NCBI RefSeq assembly: GCF_000210295.1
Contig: NC_026741.1
Location: 806,001-870,000 of the forward strand
Length of the DNA: 64,000 nt
Source: Trypanosoma brucei gambiense DAL972
Taxonomy: Eukaryota; Euglenozoa; Kinetoplastea; Trypanosomatida; Trypanosomatidae
Direction of reading: 5' to 3'
Positions 51,301-56,527 of the stretch are shown piece by piece. Each line of letters starts with the position of its first letter. Position 1 is the first letter of the stretch. Position numbers and translations under genes: made by a program. The notes under the pieces are model-generated. The model saw only the letters and a list, made by a program, of their open reading frames with translations. It did no database searches and was not told the origin of the DNA.

Positions 51301-52288
51301 TATCTCCCTCAGTGGGAGTACTACCACCATGAAGTTGCAGGTAACCTTCCTCACGTGCCTGTGGTCTCACGGGTATTGTGCTGTATGTGTTGGTATTAGT
51401 GGCCTCAAAAGTAATGATTGCTCCGGTATTGTCTTTTTTGCCATCCTCAACTGCGGTATATGACCTTTCCTGATGTGAGGGGTTGCTACATGCCTCTGCT
51501 CCAGCACCGCAGTATGATACACAGATGGCAAAGGTTTTCTTGGTCGACGACGGTTGCAGGGAGAAGGTTCCCGTGACCCTTCCTGTTCCAACACCCTCCA
51601 GCTCATTCAATTCGATGGTGTCTTCACTTGCCTTGGCACATAATTCTGAGACATGACTGGCATCACTACATTCCTCCACATTTCCACAGGGAAAAAGGAA
51701 GATGGTACGGTTTCCACCGAAGCCGCTGTTGACGGGGCGTCCCTTCTGTGCTGTTTCCTCCACAGTGAGGCGTAAGAGATCCAACCCATGAGGACTTGGT
51801 TCTGCACTCAAAGAAAAATCCCTGTAAAGACTTGGACATACATCCAATTGAGAGCCATCTCCTCCAGAATCCACACGCTTTGCAGGGAAGGTCTTGTTAC
51901 CAGACACATAACATATACCGTATTTATCTCCCACGGTAAAGATACTACTGCGCACTGTGAACGCCCCCTTGGCATTACCACCGTCGTGATCGACAGTAGA
52001 GACGTTGAAGATATCATCTGGAATTGGTTTGCTATTACAATTTTTGGCATTTTCCTCTCGCACAAAATAAAACATATCAGTGCTAGAAAACTTCATGTCA
52101 TCATTACCGTCACTGGAACCCTTGCTGAACTCTACTTGTGCGGTTTGATGTAGTGAGAGTTGCACAGCATTTGTAAGCTTGAACTCTACAGTGGCCATTG
52201 CTTTACCCCCAATAACCAACAGAATCACCGCAAGTAAAGTAGACAGATTCAGACGTCCATGTCTCACGCACTGATTAGTATAGCTCAT
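33377..52288 (-). CDS. Giant type I membrane protein of about 48 repeated domains, unknown function
   Basis: A single uninterrupted frame encodes 6303 residues (nearly 700 kDa before glycosylation). I do not recognise a named family. An N-terminal signal peptide has hydrophobic core LSTLLAVILLVIGG and a likely cut near GKAMA. The ectodomain of about 5,980 residues consists of some 48 divergent copies of a domain averaging 113 residues. The theme is Pro-rich link, Gly, L-x-F-x-G, acidic D-x-V, then a first Cys, and about 45 residues on a strand [Y]x[V/L]C[Y/F][R/K]. This predicts one disulfide and a beta-sandwich per domain. N-glycosylation sequons are very frequent. Near the membrane the repeats give way to filamin-like modules. 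One membrane span lies at about residues 6011-6040 (FFLLIGGVILLFVLLVLLVV), followed by a basic stop and a 260-residue Pro/Ser/Thr-rich tail. The frame extends 42 codons upstream to GTG 52414; ATG 52288 is the first ATG and precedes the signal peptide. A role in adhesion, in tethering or as a surface or flagellar-pocket component is inference. Confidence 0.93.
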   Translation of the reverse strand: MSYTNQCVRHGRLNLSTLLAVILLVIGGKAMATVEFKLTNAVQLSLHQTAQVEFSKGSSDGNDDMKFSSTDMFYFVREENAKNCNSKPIPDDIFNVSTVDHDGGNAKGAFTVRSSIFTVGDKYGICYVSGNKTFPAKRVDSGGDGSQLDVCPSLYRDFSLSAEPSPHGLDLLRLTVEETAQKGRPVNSGFGGNRTIFLFPCGNVEECSDASHVSELCAKASEDTIELNELEGVGTGRVTGTFSLQPSSTKKTFAICVSYCGAGAEACSNPSHQERSYTAVEDGKKDNTGAIITFEATNTNTYSTIPVRPQAREEGYLQLHGGSTPTEGDKIIIVQKDSACSDKAPLLYGLQVGKISVENAMARVNFSTKMLIDDKMEGNVCYYNHSSNEWSKLRRIGDGDESQESYFTIEVLQPTSFAVVSPAVVIGQRVEIELNGTGLDATRDSAFVSLDTCGDHEKDGVTRFNCSLRNGHTPKCRVVVDPDSNGGGMLRVCYRKSGSLNAAEVNGRITINDRNPSFELAPYPLRGGQTGSMTFHGHDLSAADTVYFVSVDTECTHGMQSNKFRAENGFEVEKGTVYRYDVVGEAHHCLKVCYYIRSLGVWSVARPQGTMEPTNGNCGKNHLYVSEYDLRFELPDGKLTLKETATVALSSGIMPSDLKLVRSWERCVFHFCLINNRYTSACELPQNEDDYVSARFENSVSIFGASTNVEYILCAKNGAETYIPVLHKGRELSAANVVFEAEDQVVKHSGHSPDVWRVGEVSLNSTFRGRGLNAGEDTVLVFKDDAMLGTKTKVCPPLSNKPNTVLNSTALSGNDSTSSVAFRYRGSHALYTGAVVHLCYVWGGGKHVTYTESIQFSESQPSSISDTPAGDDAKRAGLRVTLKFHSNTSVLRLGSESVHFYRFVNSSGPRTKCYCDDDCPENDRVTYQDVALVAGEDDNTTVWENPSGFDNHGYGAIYVVCYASSLRNSTTYMGNVIVGMAQPTFYEATSQGGVHRSYRPITIGVTQECMKESCIKLTDEHRVRLIPERWRCHDLVGDVESGAEGIVGDVVVTDRHYKANVVVNDPGRYRVCYGIESVFTELPQSSKYETSPLTVKGPEPSDFTTIPDAPSAGQFLAMKLECDQSVCSACIPIRLLPGKNSSCWDDKTKGITSTNCEGSVTTITFPYTYLEKGDYRVCYGDDVSQSHMVPKWLNVGPANPAFFTPSHYSFYANQDTPIVLEVKGSDLSQEDEIFILPGKGISCHDLRNDSARPARKLSRLLNGEDGAAGALTDTDGVLAKWSFVAHEYFESGLIHNNTLCDQPGTSCSLQLCYKRSGTTWAPVRSLSGKNMTLLPPNPSVVSFDNNSVSVGMYGTSTVNGTELTEKDEMAVRRGNCSGETVMVGVGTPIVNDGGTQWARVVRFNGTSADGYVACYTKGGNVMRVDIDDNNRGNFTIRENELHYELRGSGVSPEHQLAQYELLGVSIGPPDEGMQAIEAIDLIDESQECNYAPFYEAHEKDPEFKVTIKLEPNTSGLFFGRLRVAPSTYALCVNTTSSLFLVRTTSAGKTLSVFNATPSEYSLKPVIPFVGQSINFTFFSTANLRLSAEDSVRIINGTLYECGLKNVTSIGEYNVTTAEVREGQVAVATDVRFTSEYVGQRLTVCYRRNGGSYATVGADDKLDLNIAPIEPIPSKWTSVPLQPQAGRTLVVTFHGNESKEDILSPEDEPKLILKTGSTFEPSCDDSGNVVGGNVTMDGMNSVWTIPAEKVREGSYVVCYTSKAFGATLRVKPDILEVYETQSPKSVSVGEDGSLTVFIGERFYMKFETDVSLTPELVYERQSTPAANDEVLLSKTRDCKNPLTASNVAAIPKDFGFVEKKDDPKGAYLHLVMGGETEMPGEFYICMRRSNRESDQAFFDFETIGDLFSPAFIKVTEAPISNFTIRPPAPRAWVPQNTLSFTFGGRYNNTNFSSIFFVTKSESNRVDSDLINNCFRPTKNEAIPDGNIQLLEEGLQVDTSTGVMRAPFENGGSYHLCFRVGTDEKSYAAPVYGLPIAVKDPSPRNFTTAEILLVNMPFQITFEATDPIFSEKELMQNDVRLVTVQNDDVTESGRPSCVNRTQIEDIKVANGKSWTRETDERANWTTTVKTKSHLLVCFRVSGQDEYFSVPNSRGGHIFSVGLSGARRYFVDPSTPYMGQQVNITVLGSRLGSSDRIKVVEVTKEESENASDSVCYGKPYEAESENDGGSPNHNGGHSVNVVSPSQTWYQLRVNKSGRFIVCYKNTAVSSEWDRLPDLPYFDVGEPHPSGYELRSSSLYVTEQTLLNITDTEGKLAHGDKIKLVERTEASKRFVCTEEASGSKAIEVLEPIGSHSNANAAAYRVCAKEAVTVAVCYALKNGTWAEVPAQSSPNSYVFKNITFSASPFSGFIFEPESPRPFELFQLSFNSSVVDVSADFVKFAQGPQRSCDPDPPFVAPAFYHKNSTPNRFSVAMAKQGSYQLYIGTNESKMERGIAHQDRITIAPCNPCGFAPSFGFIGSNITLKFKGASNGKVSGGKSGLSLNDTIILANVTSEGDGRYPCDSPEGPLASKEWKATSVDHTSGTATFLIPLEKDERYVGDYYICYKRADTHLGYSLVPVGNTLNESTFSVYPDFISTMEMCPSQPLFLETMTFTLSYKEAIYSKILFTKEDEFSLRPQGMDCSGSTTPEAEDVIRPTLNSSVVGKAQWEVSLPSGHSHRQYTLCIKPRHFDRNVDVTPKVLSVKAQEPSYVVSEPPLSPSQQGPFKMFVYGRSLTSDDTAYLVAATEPCNEKCGETLAPTQLPGAEMKQRYMNESLVELTVKKIPTEDVALCYRRKGRGLVRSAYFLMHNTVPFDYVWDFVPRVGTRPKLTFRGNQLSEGDRMAIVKHGRNCDPNLADAVGIFYSLGADSSWATFYLPLTNAGAGLYTVCYRRKHLQDYVQMRQPLEVFPGGPLRYQTSNNPMLGRATEVTFPNDTHQPSTGDEAMITCPNCNCFDGESAALPYGQSYGIVSEAGGNIKLRVGMEAAGEYPVCYRVSGSGFAQVGAKPITPVPRWPNDAKVSPSPTYQGQRAKVKVLGTTGDELTVGKPFDDVRTTGSVMIVSAERKCWETYEANGTGVFSHCENVNLTDSGKDECSLHVPSLGPNVPPQETVFPLDYTVCYREANQSEFVAIVPEEGNLAIQKADPSSMETHPKLVSSGMKNISMKFPNAAPGDTASIVKFEGPTLNISTPCDNTTNEVAVAESAYPTYLFGLPSALEEKLLVVCYTKAEGTVAEVPQLLELQEPNPSGWETIPPNDTVRFRQYFNISFGGVGLDPAEDSVVFSDEPCDSVSSLNSTSQKFYQRVGQFAVAENVEDESRLTTVAQLVAHEDVTRVYVCYRRGMSWINVGSPLSLKDPVPQRVNFTPPIGKARVGHHIYIKQEDGKTIDGIKFDVISASEPSPQSWCHNYTAESVLEPHLQKVNESFVEVPVWRTGGPVRLCVRTSGGESSDVSLTPTGNISELHILGPNPASFQSEPAPPRVGQQVTLRFKLVDEPGEEDLVRIAVPNATVGCDSAQAIVGLNDTLRVTKSGENESVVTLISTNDTWNYSSFVTPGRYSVCYYSANEGQWSLIGGSSTTGEIEVRQMAPNSWKLQSDEAPHTGESFILQFNDLEGALDATGDLAWAVPKNMSCGDPLGKNCLDCINFKLDRDASTSNTTYTTPSVSFVGGEYNVCYQLRNVTPILLPESLTIKSNGVKCIMESNVTAGEFQKLTFFLEDGATVGNETWRVSTYDPNVLDCSHNFEPDFVEGRSGYPVKNETTMSYDVEWPVSMTKEKYRICFNNSGVGQLVCPCTRFLPWGGDCYLSVLKPKVAAKINPKPVYVGQTVKLNFSLTDGTTDETLSNVKFVKYHDGLTVCNNASGDTHRLFDEKSMKGNLTDNNMEIELDHSLGPMEVIICANLSSSSHFTRVSLEDEPASSQTLNVRPYLKLGTSPEEEHMIRAGRTLQLTFGHASREEDDVVGDDDEITFVRTPEECREAKISGNVINNFYSGECSFSALPAKVRQPNNDTKTSSIVATFENKAETGLWYVCYKLQSGTWAPVFPPINLSASAVQGCSYSFNGEAREKKESRRVLQYVKTTIRPQAGAEGIFNEGDKLRVVPKKTPCFESDGTIFEARVTMQSGAVAALTHVQNPGDYKFCYQYGDTGSEAVSWSPVCEAFDATPRSPTVKHDGCLRLGQTLTFNLMHSEKYTFNREEVLRFVSGNDECIDVNGKETYSTTVKISGAEQTINGTAIASENTSFTTPPVYLGNGTQSLRLCYKDKDGNHFLVPFDMNGTDLLDVGVSGSIISSVSKQGSLVVGERPLVSFIATTGSVDHGPGLKPYGPSVPFPYEYGPEYNGNFDVATALVLENPASDYGGYCFMRKASGSGVYGNATKTVGAIEPKNKGIYLFCYRSVGCSVEDVGASFRVYGPNPTNWTSNLTPIRRGQLFDLDFDPNSEEDDSTLLSEGDLYAIQKEGISCWNLLENEGAAVIGKGNRTKAHNIIIHSEAPSNDDKPSEKFVVCYRLKEHTWTEVANRPLVVEPANPSSFNVKGGAARALQVNTIEFRGTNLGKSDRVKIVRSSDLCSNTSEPPNGITPHPRGNDNSVSGASSGWPVASATSDTALIVISSETAGVYTVCYRLADDAAWTQVYGNLTILPRIPVTVSQTPEEAAEGQLFTLNFTVGDELPSEGDGLTGHDQVKLYVGNVSCAQPGRDPDVIATSPSRTDHLPYNLTFQMASGTRGEQTLCYVRNGSVVWGFEPITIRPNPWNLITHPMAPTPTRANHLVSMVFTGFGLASGPEGKADEVRLVSARNPRGDESCYQEESGNSVHYYPLEANGTHFVQTIRITPQWMGSYWVCYKLNGGKFRMMLDSELKVIEPDPFHAMSAKGSTVMDGELTTWAIMSTSPPPETALVFYSSERCNDFRYYEDPGNALGEFPHDVAYVKGSSASLRARKSTGEDESLSLCYLEGGVTSLLVEKAMRVIQGTPPILKEPVQAIARNIFNFTLDVDPTDADYVVLVDNPAACVGLDPPASSSDLFTYLEPASGKVRVTTAVEREGTYHICYSHPTGDCQVGGSRECARVVGTVIATAADPSGWSADPTTVYTTDLLQIKLSRQHINALLGFRSVSPPIAEETLWLVPLEDKETTNMKDVALACMSTVHGGGTPMQPSVHQKDLWTVRVMNEGSYGLCFLPMGMELPAIFPPRSSPGPVVLPSVVENVTVLTTPSLGINSLFNLEGKGLTTDDEVVAVGTSGVTPPNDVCTNTTYKPRVNGSFAMKRGQGLHSLLVEFQFPVLGRYVICFRSNISTGDMKLITAESFAVENSLLTFNALTVPLVNVPLVLEFRGVGLVEEDEAALVADTGKKNGDPCNTGKFKRVDNVSGDGATAFYNSTPHEAGNHVVCFRKQDSYILQLPTPISVADRTATKAEFRTQPVCKASKKCSQQPLVALVNSSGGAASDPTATVYMRLKNEEGKYVDDLLSGGNAYSDKDHSTFQFLELAVSEPGTYVMEANFNLSGGVTIRGSSSSFKVDSDPNPVDPATLSCIPKDIIPRATLPDGTSDMNVNVSCKITAGPNGSPTSYIVTVTGGSHTEVTPDKPSGGPPTYSFTAFPPHDDPKTELIYITVTANVPAGSVPVKNSPVRMFIGSKPEPESTLQCKSSTVGLPQPWMVRQKDQLKCSAQGKRKINGTEENVVALPKYFHFVKQYNNDSVTNNPIAIGSHPDNEEGAYLFNVSVDNISQSISVLGSISNDDTSGVQTPMKGSPASFAVIGDPRKGESGVTCVSKRTSSEHWYSPSEQLRCTLTLVADGKPVLGVPHDFVVNTPGGGDVKPDDVNALGSTLYYSGTAPPAPTADMKMTEEPDYLLSFTFLYKPSDTPVASTSATLVFVRAVTVHNESNSTFTSLTLAGSGLSTGHRYGARRTSDCSQGVEATSIVKPAENESGSLHMQVNYGGGLFYLCFAPSDRTESWGTLVNGVVDNSAPGDAQLDTWFFLLIGGVILLFVLLVLLVVLVWHLCKGMRRDSKMLKDFVYMRPRPNDRFTSAAPGTPAASQALNASGKVRSLSLRKNSGGRRNGNHSRTDDGVNESANTNYSVVEQVKADPAPIVMPNTKQVKEVAAKNPSGDGSKTGSTETYEMKIIPTVPPPKPPPSEASASDASLRREQSTTDRQGSTSVGSASTAQPKDDQRGLPPIQPRPPQLGSAQQPKPLPSIIPTTDATTTDTIGDSTNGNHSWVGPFRIMGYTSRPVINQAQQNDDLRKGPPPTPQSKANDTTAGNKS
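35990..52170 (-). repeat. about 47 tandem divergent protein repeats, roughly 340 bp each
   Basis: Within the giant gene the strand motif VCYR or its variants (ICY, LCY, VCF, LCF, FCY) recurs every 100-130 residues from about 51,905 down to about 36,010. I counted 47 copies by reading the translation, including one without the Cys (GSYQLYIGT). One more (FYLCFAPSD) lies near 34,335. Copies differ strongly at the DNA level, so the array is old and not a recent tandem expansion. Confidence 0.85.
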
Positions 52289-52783
52289 GTTTCCAATCAA
52301 ACAACCGTAACACCCTTGCGAGGTACTGCGCGCAATAGCAGTGTTGTATGCGTTTCTTGGCGTACAAACAACCAATAATATCCGCTTCTTCTTCACGTCC
52401 GCTTCCGTAGCCACTACCGCGGAACAAATTTGGGGAGATAACTAAAATGTTTTAGCACTGTCTGTTTTGCTTTAGAAACGTGTAGCGCCGATTATGTGAC
52501 CCGTCTTTCCTGCGTTTTCTGGTGGCTTAATTTTACTTCGATCCTGCTTTAGTTATGGTTTTGTTGGATGTGTGTGTGTCTTTTTGTTCTGTATTTCCAA
52601 CCTACGCAGCCAGTTGTTGTTGTTTGGTATATATATTCTTCTCGGTTATATGAGCAAAGAAGCTCAGTGCTTTGTCAATTTTTGGTGCCGTTCCCCCAGC
52701 TTAATTTACAGGTGGATTTTCGTCCTCACTTTCCTTCTTCTGTTGTTACCGCACGTGAAAGTGTTTATTGACCCTTCCTGTTG

Positions 52784-52820
52784 TATATATATATATATAT
52801 ATATGTGTATGTGTGTGTGT
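52784..52820. repeat. (TA)n(TG)n compound microsatellite
   Basis: Ten TA units followed by a TG-rich stretch upstream of the giant gene. Confidence 0.9.
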
Positions 52821-54821
52821 ATATTTTTATGTGTTTATATGTGACTAACACAATGGGACAAACAAAATAGGAACGTCGCCGTAACACACACCCAAAAAAA
52901 ACACAACAGAAGAGTTTTGTGCGTTTTTTGTGGATGTTTTTTTTCTATGGGATGGTGACGAGAACGTCAATATTCGTTAATGCGAGACGGTATGTACTCA
53001 CGTGATCAAAATGTCGTGAAGGGAATATGCAGGTTCCCTTAAAACGACAAAGCCTATGGTTGATTTTCAAACAATAATAATAATAATAATTAAAGACCAA
53101 AGTAAGAAAAAAAAGGAAAAAAATGAAGAGAAAATTTTGTTTTCTTCCTTGCCTACCTCCTCCCCCTTTTTTGCTTACTTTCTATGTGTCCTAAATTAGT
53201 TTTGCAAGGTGAAGAACCTAATGATTGATATGTTTCAATCTTTGTAAGGCAGGGTGATGTCGTGCGAATGTATTTGTATGCGAAGGAATTATAGAAAGAA
53301 GAAACCAGAGAAAGAGAAAGAGGGAAAGAGAGAGAGACAAGAGGAAGTACAATTAAAAATGACAGAAATAACATCAGAGAGAATGAAAGCAAAACAAAAC
53401 AAAAAAGGAAGAATGCAGTGCGTGAAATTAAGTAAATAAAAAATGGGCACACAATGCACGAGCAGACGCACACACATATAATAAAGATGGGTAGTAAACA
53501 GAGACAAATGCGGTTCAAAATCGTAAGGGCATCAGTTAGGAGGGAGAGGGCAAGGATAAATAGACATAAAAAAGAAAATGCATGAGCCAGAAAAAAACGG
53601 CTGTTGCCAAGCGTGTGCATCCGCAAGGACGAAAGAAGTAGAACAAACCAGTTAGAGCAAAAACAACAACAGAAACGCAACAACAACACACACAAACACA
53701 AAAAAAAACACATAAACTTCGGTAGGAAAACCTTTTGCACGTATAAATATACTTATATATATAAATACATGCAACTTGATGAATGAAGCGGGAGAAAAAA
53801 GTAGAGAGAAAGAGGGAAACAATCACAGCATTAATGATAACAATAACAGCCGATGGCTAAGGTAAATAGAAATCCCCCTTCTCTTTCCTTCTTTTTCTCC
53901 CTTTTCACATACGCATGCACCTGAAGAATTGGTGTGATCACAGGAAACTAGTTCGATGCTAGAAAAGGGTGGTGGGGAAACTACAAGAGAAAGAAAAAAA
54001 AGAGGTAAAGGTATAACAAACAAGAAGCCCTCTCTATCTCATGTGCTTTTCTTTTTAAATTTTTTGTATTCTATTTTAAATCTAAGTTACGTATATATTT
54101 ATACGCATGCATTAAACTTTCCCCATTTTTTCCATTCCATTCCCTTCCCTTCCTCACACTCATTTCCTTCTCTGTCATTTCTTTCCCTTAAACACTCACT
54201 TTTACTCCTTTTTTTCTTTAAATAACAATAATATAATGGTATAAAAATACCAAATGTACGACGCAAGGTTATTGGACGTTTCTTCTAAGTACAAAAAAAA
54301 AAGACACAAAATAAAGTGGAGGCTTTGGTTCACCAATTCGATTGAAACAAAGACGAAAACAAAAAAAAAGAAAAAAGAAACAAACTGTTACAAGCTATAG
54401 AAGGGACACGGGATGAGAACTGACGCTGATTAAAAAAAAAAAAAAAAGGACAACATCAACGACAACAGAACAAAAACGTGATGGAATATGGCGTGTCAAA
54501 TTAGACAGCAAAACAAACAATAACAGTAAAAACGGCAACACCAATAGTGACAAGAAAAACAATTAGTGTCAAACAAAAAAAACGAAACGAAACTACGGCA
54601 ACAAACAATAGTAATAATAATAGTAATAATAACTTTCGCCTCAATTTCTTTCTTTCCTTAACTCACTTCCATTCATCCATTCATGCATTTATTCACTCAT
54701 TCCCTTCGTCTTCTTCATTCTTCTTCAATTACTTTGCACGTCCGTGTGTACATGTATTTTTCTTCCTGCTTCCGCATTTGTGTGCTTGTTCGCCTTTTCT
54801 CCAAAAGCAAACAAAAAGAAG

Positions 54822-54849
54822 GGAGAGAGAGAGAGAGGGGGGGGGGGGG
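54822..54849. repeat. (GA)n followed by 13-base G run
   Basis: Homopurine block in the region between the kinase and the giant gene; the opposite strand is pure pyrimidine. Confidence 0.9.
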
Positions 54850-55160
54850 AAAGAAAAAAGAAAAAAACATATAGACGGATTTTTAAACTTTAGCCTTGTC
54901 TCTCCGTCTGTTCGACTTTCTGGTGTAAATGTTTCATTTCGTCATCTTTTCTTCACTCACTCACGCAACACAAATTCAAATACAAAAGTACAGATACCGT
55001 CACAGTTCAACCACGTCGCAAGTAAGCAAAGTAAAGAAGAACGAAAAAAAAAAAGGGAGAAAAAAAAATTACAACAATACGAAATGCCAAACAGATGAGG
55101 GTTAGAAGATGAACAACCAAGTGGCATCCAAGCAAACGGGTAACCAAGAGGCGGTTGTTC

Positions 55161-55212
<52 letters not shown>
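55161..55212. repeat. (AT)n(GT)n(AT)n compound microsatellite
   Basis: Three-part dinucleotide array 200 bases beyond the MAP kinase stop. Confidence 0.95.
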
Positions 55213-55213
<1 letters not shown>

Positions 55214-55411
55214 AAGGAAAAAAAAGAACTAACCAATAATAATCAAATTATTGTAATTGTAATAACGACAGCATCCGCAGCTGCAGGAAAAGAAAAAGAA
55301 AAAAAGTCCGGAAAAGAAAAGCAACAACAACAACAACAACGACAACACAAAGCAGATGAAAACAACAACAATAACCAAAGTAGATATGGACAAGTAGGAT
55401 TCTTCACGAGG

Positions 55412-56527
55412 CTACGCGCCTTTCGGTATTTGGCTTGCAAGATGTGGATTAAAGCTGCATATTTCATCCCAGAATGCCCTACGGAGGGAGTCAAGACTCA
55501 TTTCCTGCATTTCATATGGCCACGCGAAGGATGTCGGACACACCGGCTCGTCCACTTCATCATGCAACGGTGCCATGAATGGATGGCGAAGTAATTCAGC
55601 CGCTGATGGCCTTTTCCGCGGGTCAAGCTCCCACATTTGGCTGAGAAAATCAATTCCATCTGCACTTGTCAACCCGGGCACAAGTTTGCCCATGTCCAAT
55701 TCGCCATCAGGAAGTTGATTTAACTTCTCCAACGCCTCTGCACTCTCTACCATATCCCTTGGAGGCTTCCCAATATGTGTGCAAATGAGCCGCAGCTGAT
55801 CAATCGTGTTTCGGCCCGGAAGGACTGGCTTGCGATTGTACATTTCTGCCATAATGCAACCGACTGACCAAATGTCTACTGCGGTGTCGTAGTAACTGTT
55901 TTCTAGAAGCAGTTCCGGCGGTCGGTACCAGCGTGTAATGACGTAGTCAGTCAAATCATGATGTGGGATAGTGACGCTACGGGAAAGACCGAAGTCAATA
56001 ATCTTCAGCTCGCACGAGATGTCAGTGACTAGGTTGGCTGGTTTCAAGTCACGGTGTGCCACACCGGCACTATGTAAATATTTTAAACCCCGAAGTATTT
56101 GATAAATGAAGTACCGGACGTGAGTTTCCTCTAGCACCTGACGCGAGCGAAGCACAACATTCATATCAACATCCTTCAGGGGCGTTACTATGTAAACATC
56201 ACGGAATTCATTGTAGCCCTTCATGGGCGGCAATATATCCATGACATGTAACAAATTCTCGTGCCTGAAGAAGCGCATCATCGCAACCTCACGCAGAACG
56301 CGCCTGCCATCATCCAAGTCACGGAATACCTCTCGGCACTTTTTTATCGATACCTTCTCCTGTGTTTCTTCATTCAAGCAACTGCACGCAATACCATAAG
56401 CTCCCATACCAAGTATTTTCAAAAGTGTGTACTTCCGTGGAACCTCAAACTCGGATCCACCAACATTGTACACCTTAAAGCCCCCTACAATTGTAGGCTC
56501 GCACAACTCTTGATTACTTTTGTGCAT
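55412..56527 (-). CDS. MPK3: Mitogen-activated protein kinase, MPK3-type, TDY motif
   Basis: This 371-residue protein is a complete serine/threonine kinase of the CMGC/MAPK group. Motifs: Gly loop GMGAYG, VSIKKC lysine, HRDLKPANL catalytic loop, DFGL, activation lip LTDYVITRWYRPPE with TDY at residues 193-195, then DIWSVGCIMAEM, and RKRPSAAELLRHPF near the end. Dual phosphorylation on Thr and Tyr of TDY by a MAPK kinase is expected. Gene order next to GPDH is shared with Leishmania chromosome 10, where the neighbour is MPK3, a flagellar-length kinase of about 390 residues. I therefore assign the MPK3 orthologue by synteny and motif, and the flagellar role is inferred. ATG 56527 gives the normal MAPK N-terminus with the kinase domain beginning near residue 33. 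Confidence 0.9.
   Translation of the reverse strand: MHKSNQELCEPTIVGGFKVYNVGGSEFEVPRKYTLLKILGMGAYGIACSCLNEETQEKVSIKKCREVFRDLDDGRRVLREVAMMRFFRHENLLHVMDILPPMKGYNEFRDVYIVTPLKDVDMNVVLRSRQVLEETHVRYFIYQILRGLKYLHSAGVAHRDLKPANLVTDISCELKIIDFGLSRSVTIPHHDLTDYVITRWYRPPELLLENSYYDTAVDIWSVGCIMAEMYNRKPVLPGRNTIDQLRLICTHIGKPPRDMVESAEALEKLNQLPDGELDMGKLVPGLTSADGIDFLSQMWELDPRKRPSAAELLRHPFMAPLHDEVDEPVCPTSFAWPYEMQEMSLDSLRRAFWDEICSFNPHLASQIPKGA

Larger units (their letters stand above)
52289..55411 (-). other. intergenic region of about 3.1 kb between MAP kinase and giant gene
   Basis: Low-complexity DNA with alternating purine-rich and pyrimidine-rich tracts, a (TA)n(TG)n block at 52784-52820, a GA repeat with a 13-base G run at 54822-54849 and a (AT)n(GT)n(AT)n block at 55161-55212. 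Long frames here (for example minus 53153-53740) translate to Phe/Leu/Cys-rich or Lys-rich simple sequence. It should hold the kinase 3' UTR and the 5' UTR of the giant gene. A weak acceptor is the minus-strand CGCGGTAG with AG at 52415-52414. Confidence 0.55.

Noticed and set aside
33541..52153. Many plus-strand frames of 60-220 codons opposite the giant gene
   Set aside because: They are shadows of the minus-strand coding frame; none has a domain or acceptor context.
35990..52170. Reading the giant repeat array as a recent DNA tandem repeat or assembly artefact
   Set aside because: Copies are strongly diverged in DNA and protein, and the frame stays open through 18.9 kb, so collapse or artificial expansion is unlikely.
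53153..53740. 195-codon minus frame rich in Phe, Leu and Cys
   Set aside because: Overlapped by other frames of similar character; composition mirrors the purine-rich plus strand and not coding sequence.
54547..55098. 183-codon plus frame upstream of the kinase 3' end
   Set aside because: Asn/Lys/Arg-rich simple sequence crossing the GA/G run, on the wrong strand for this unit.
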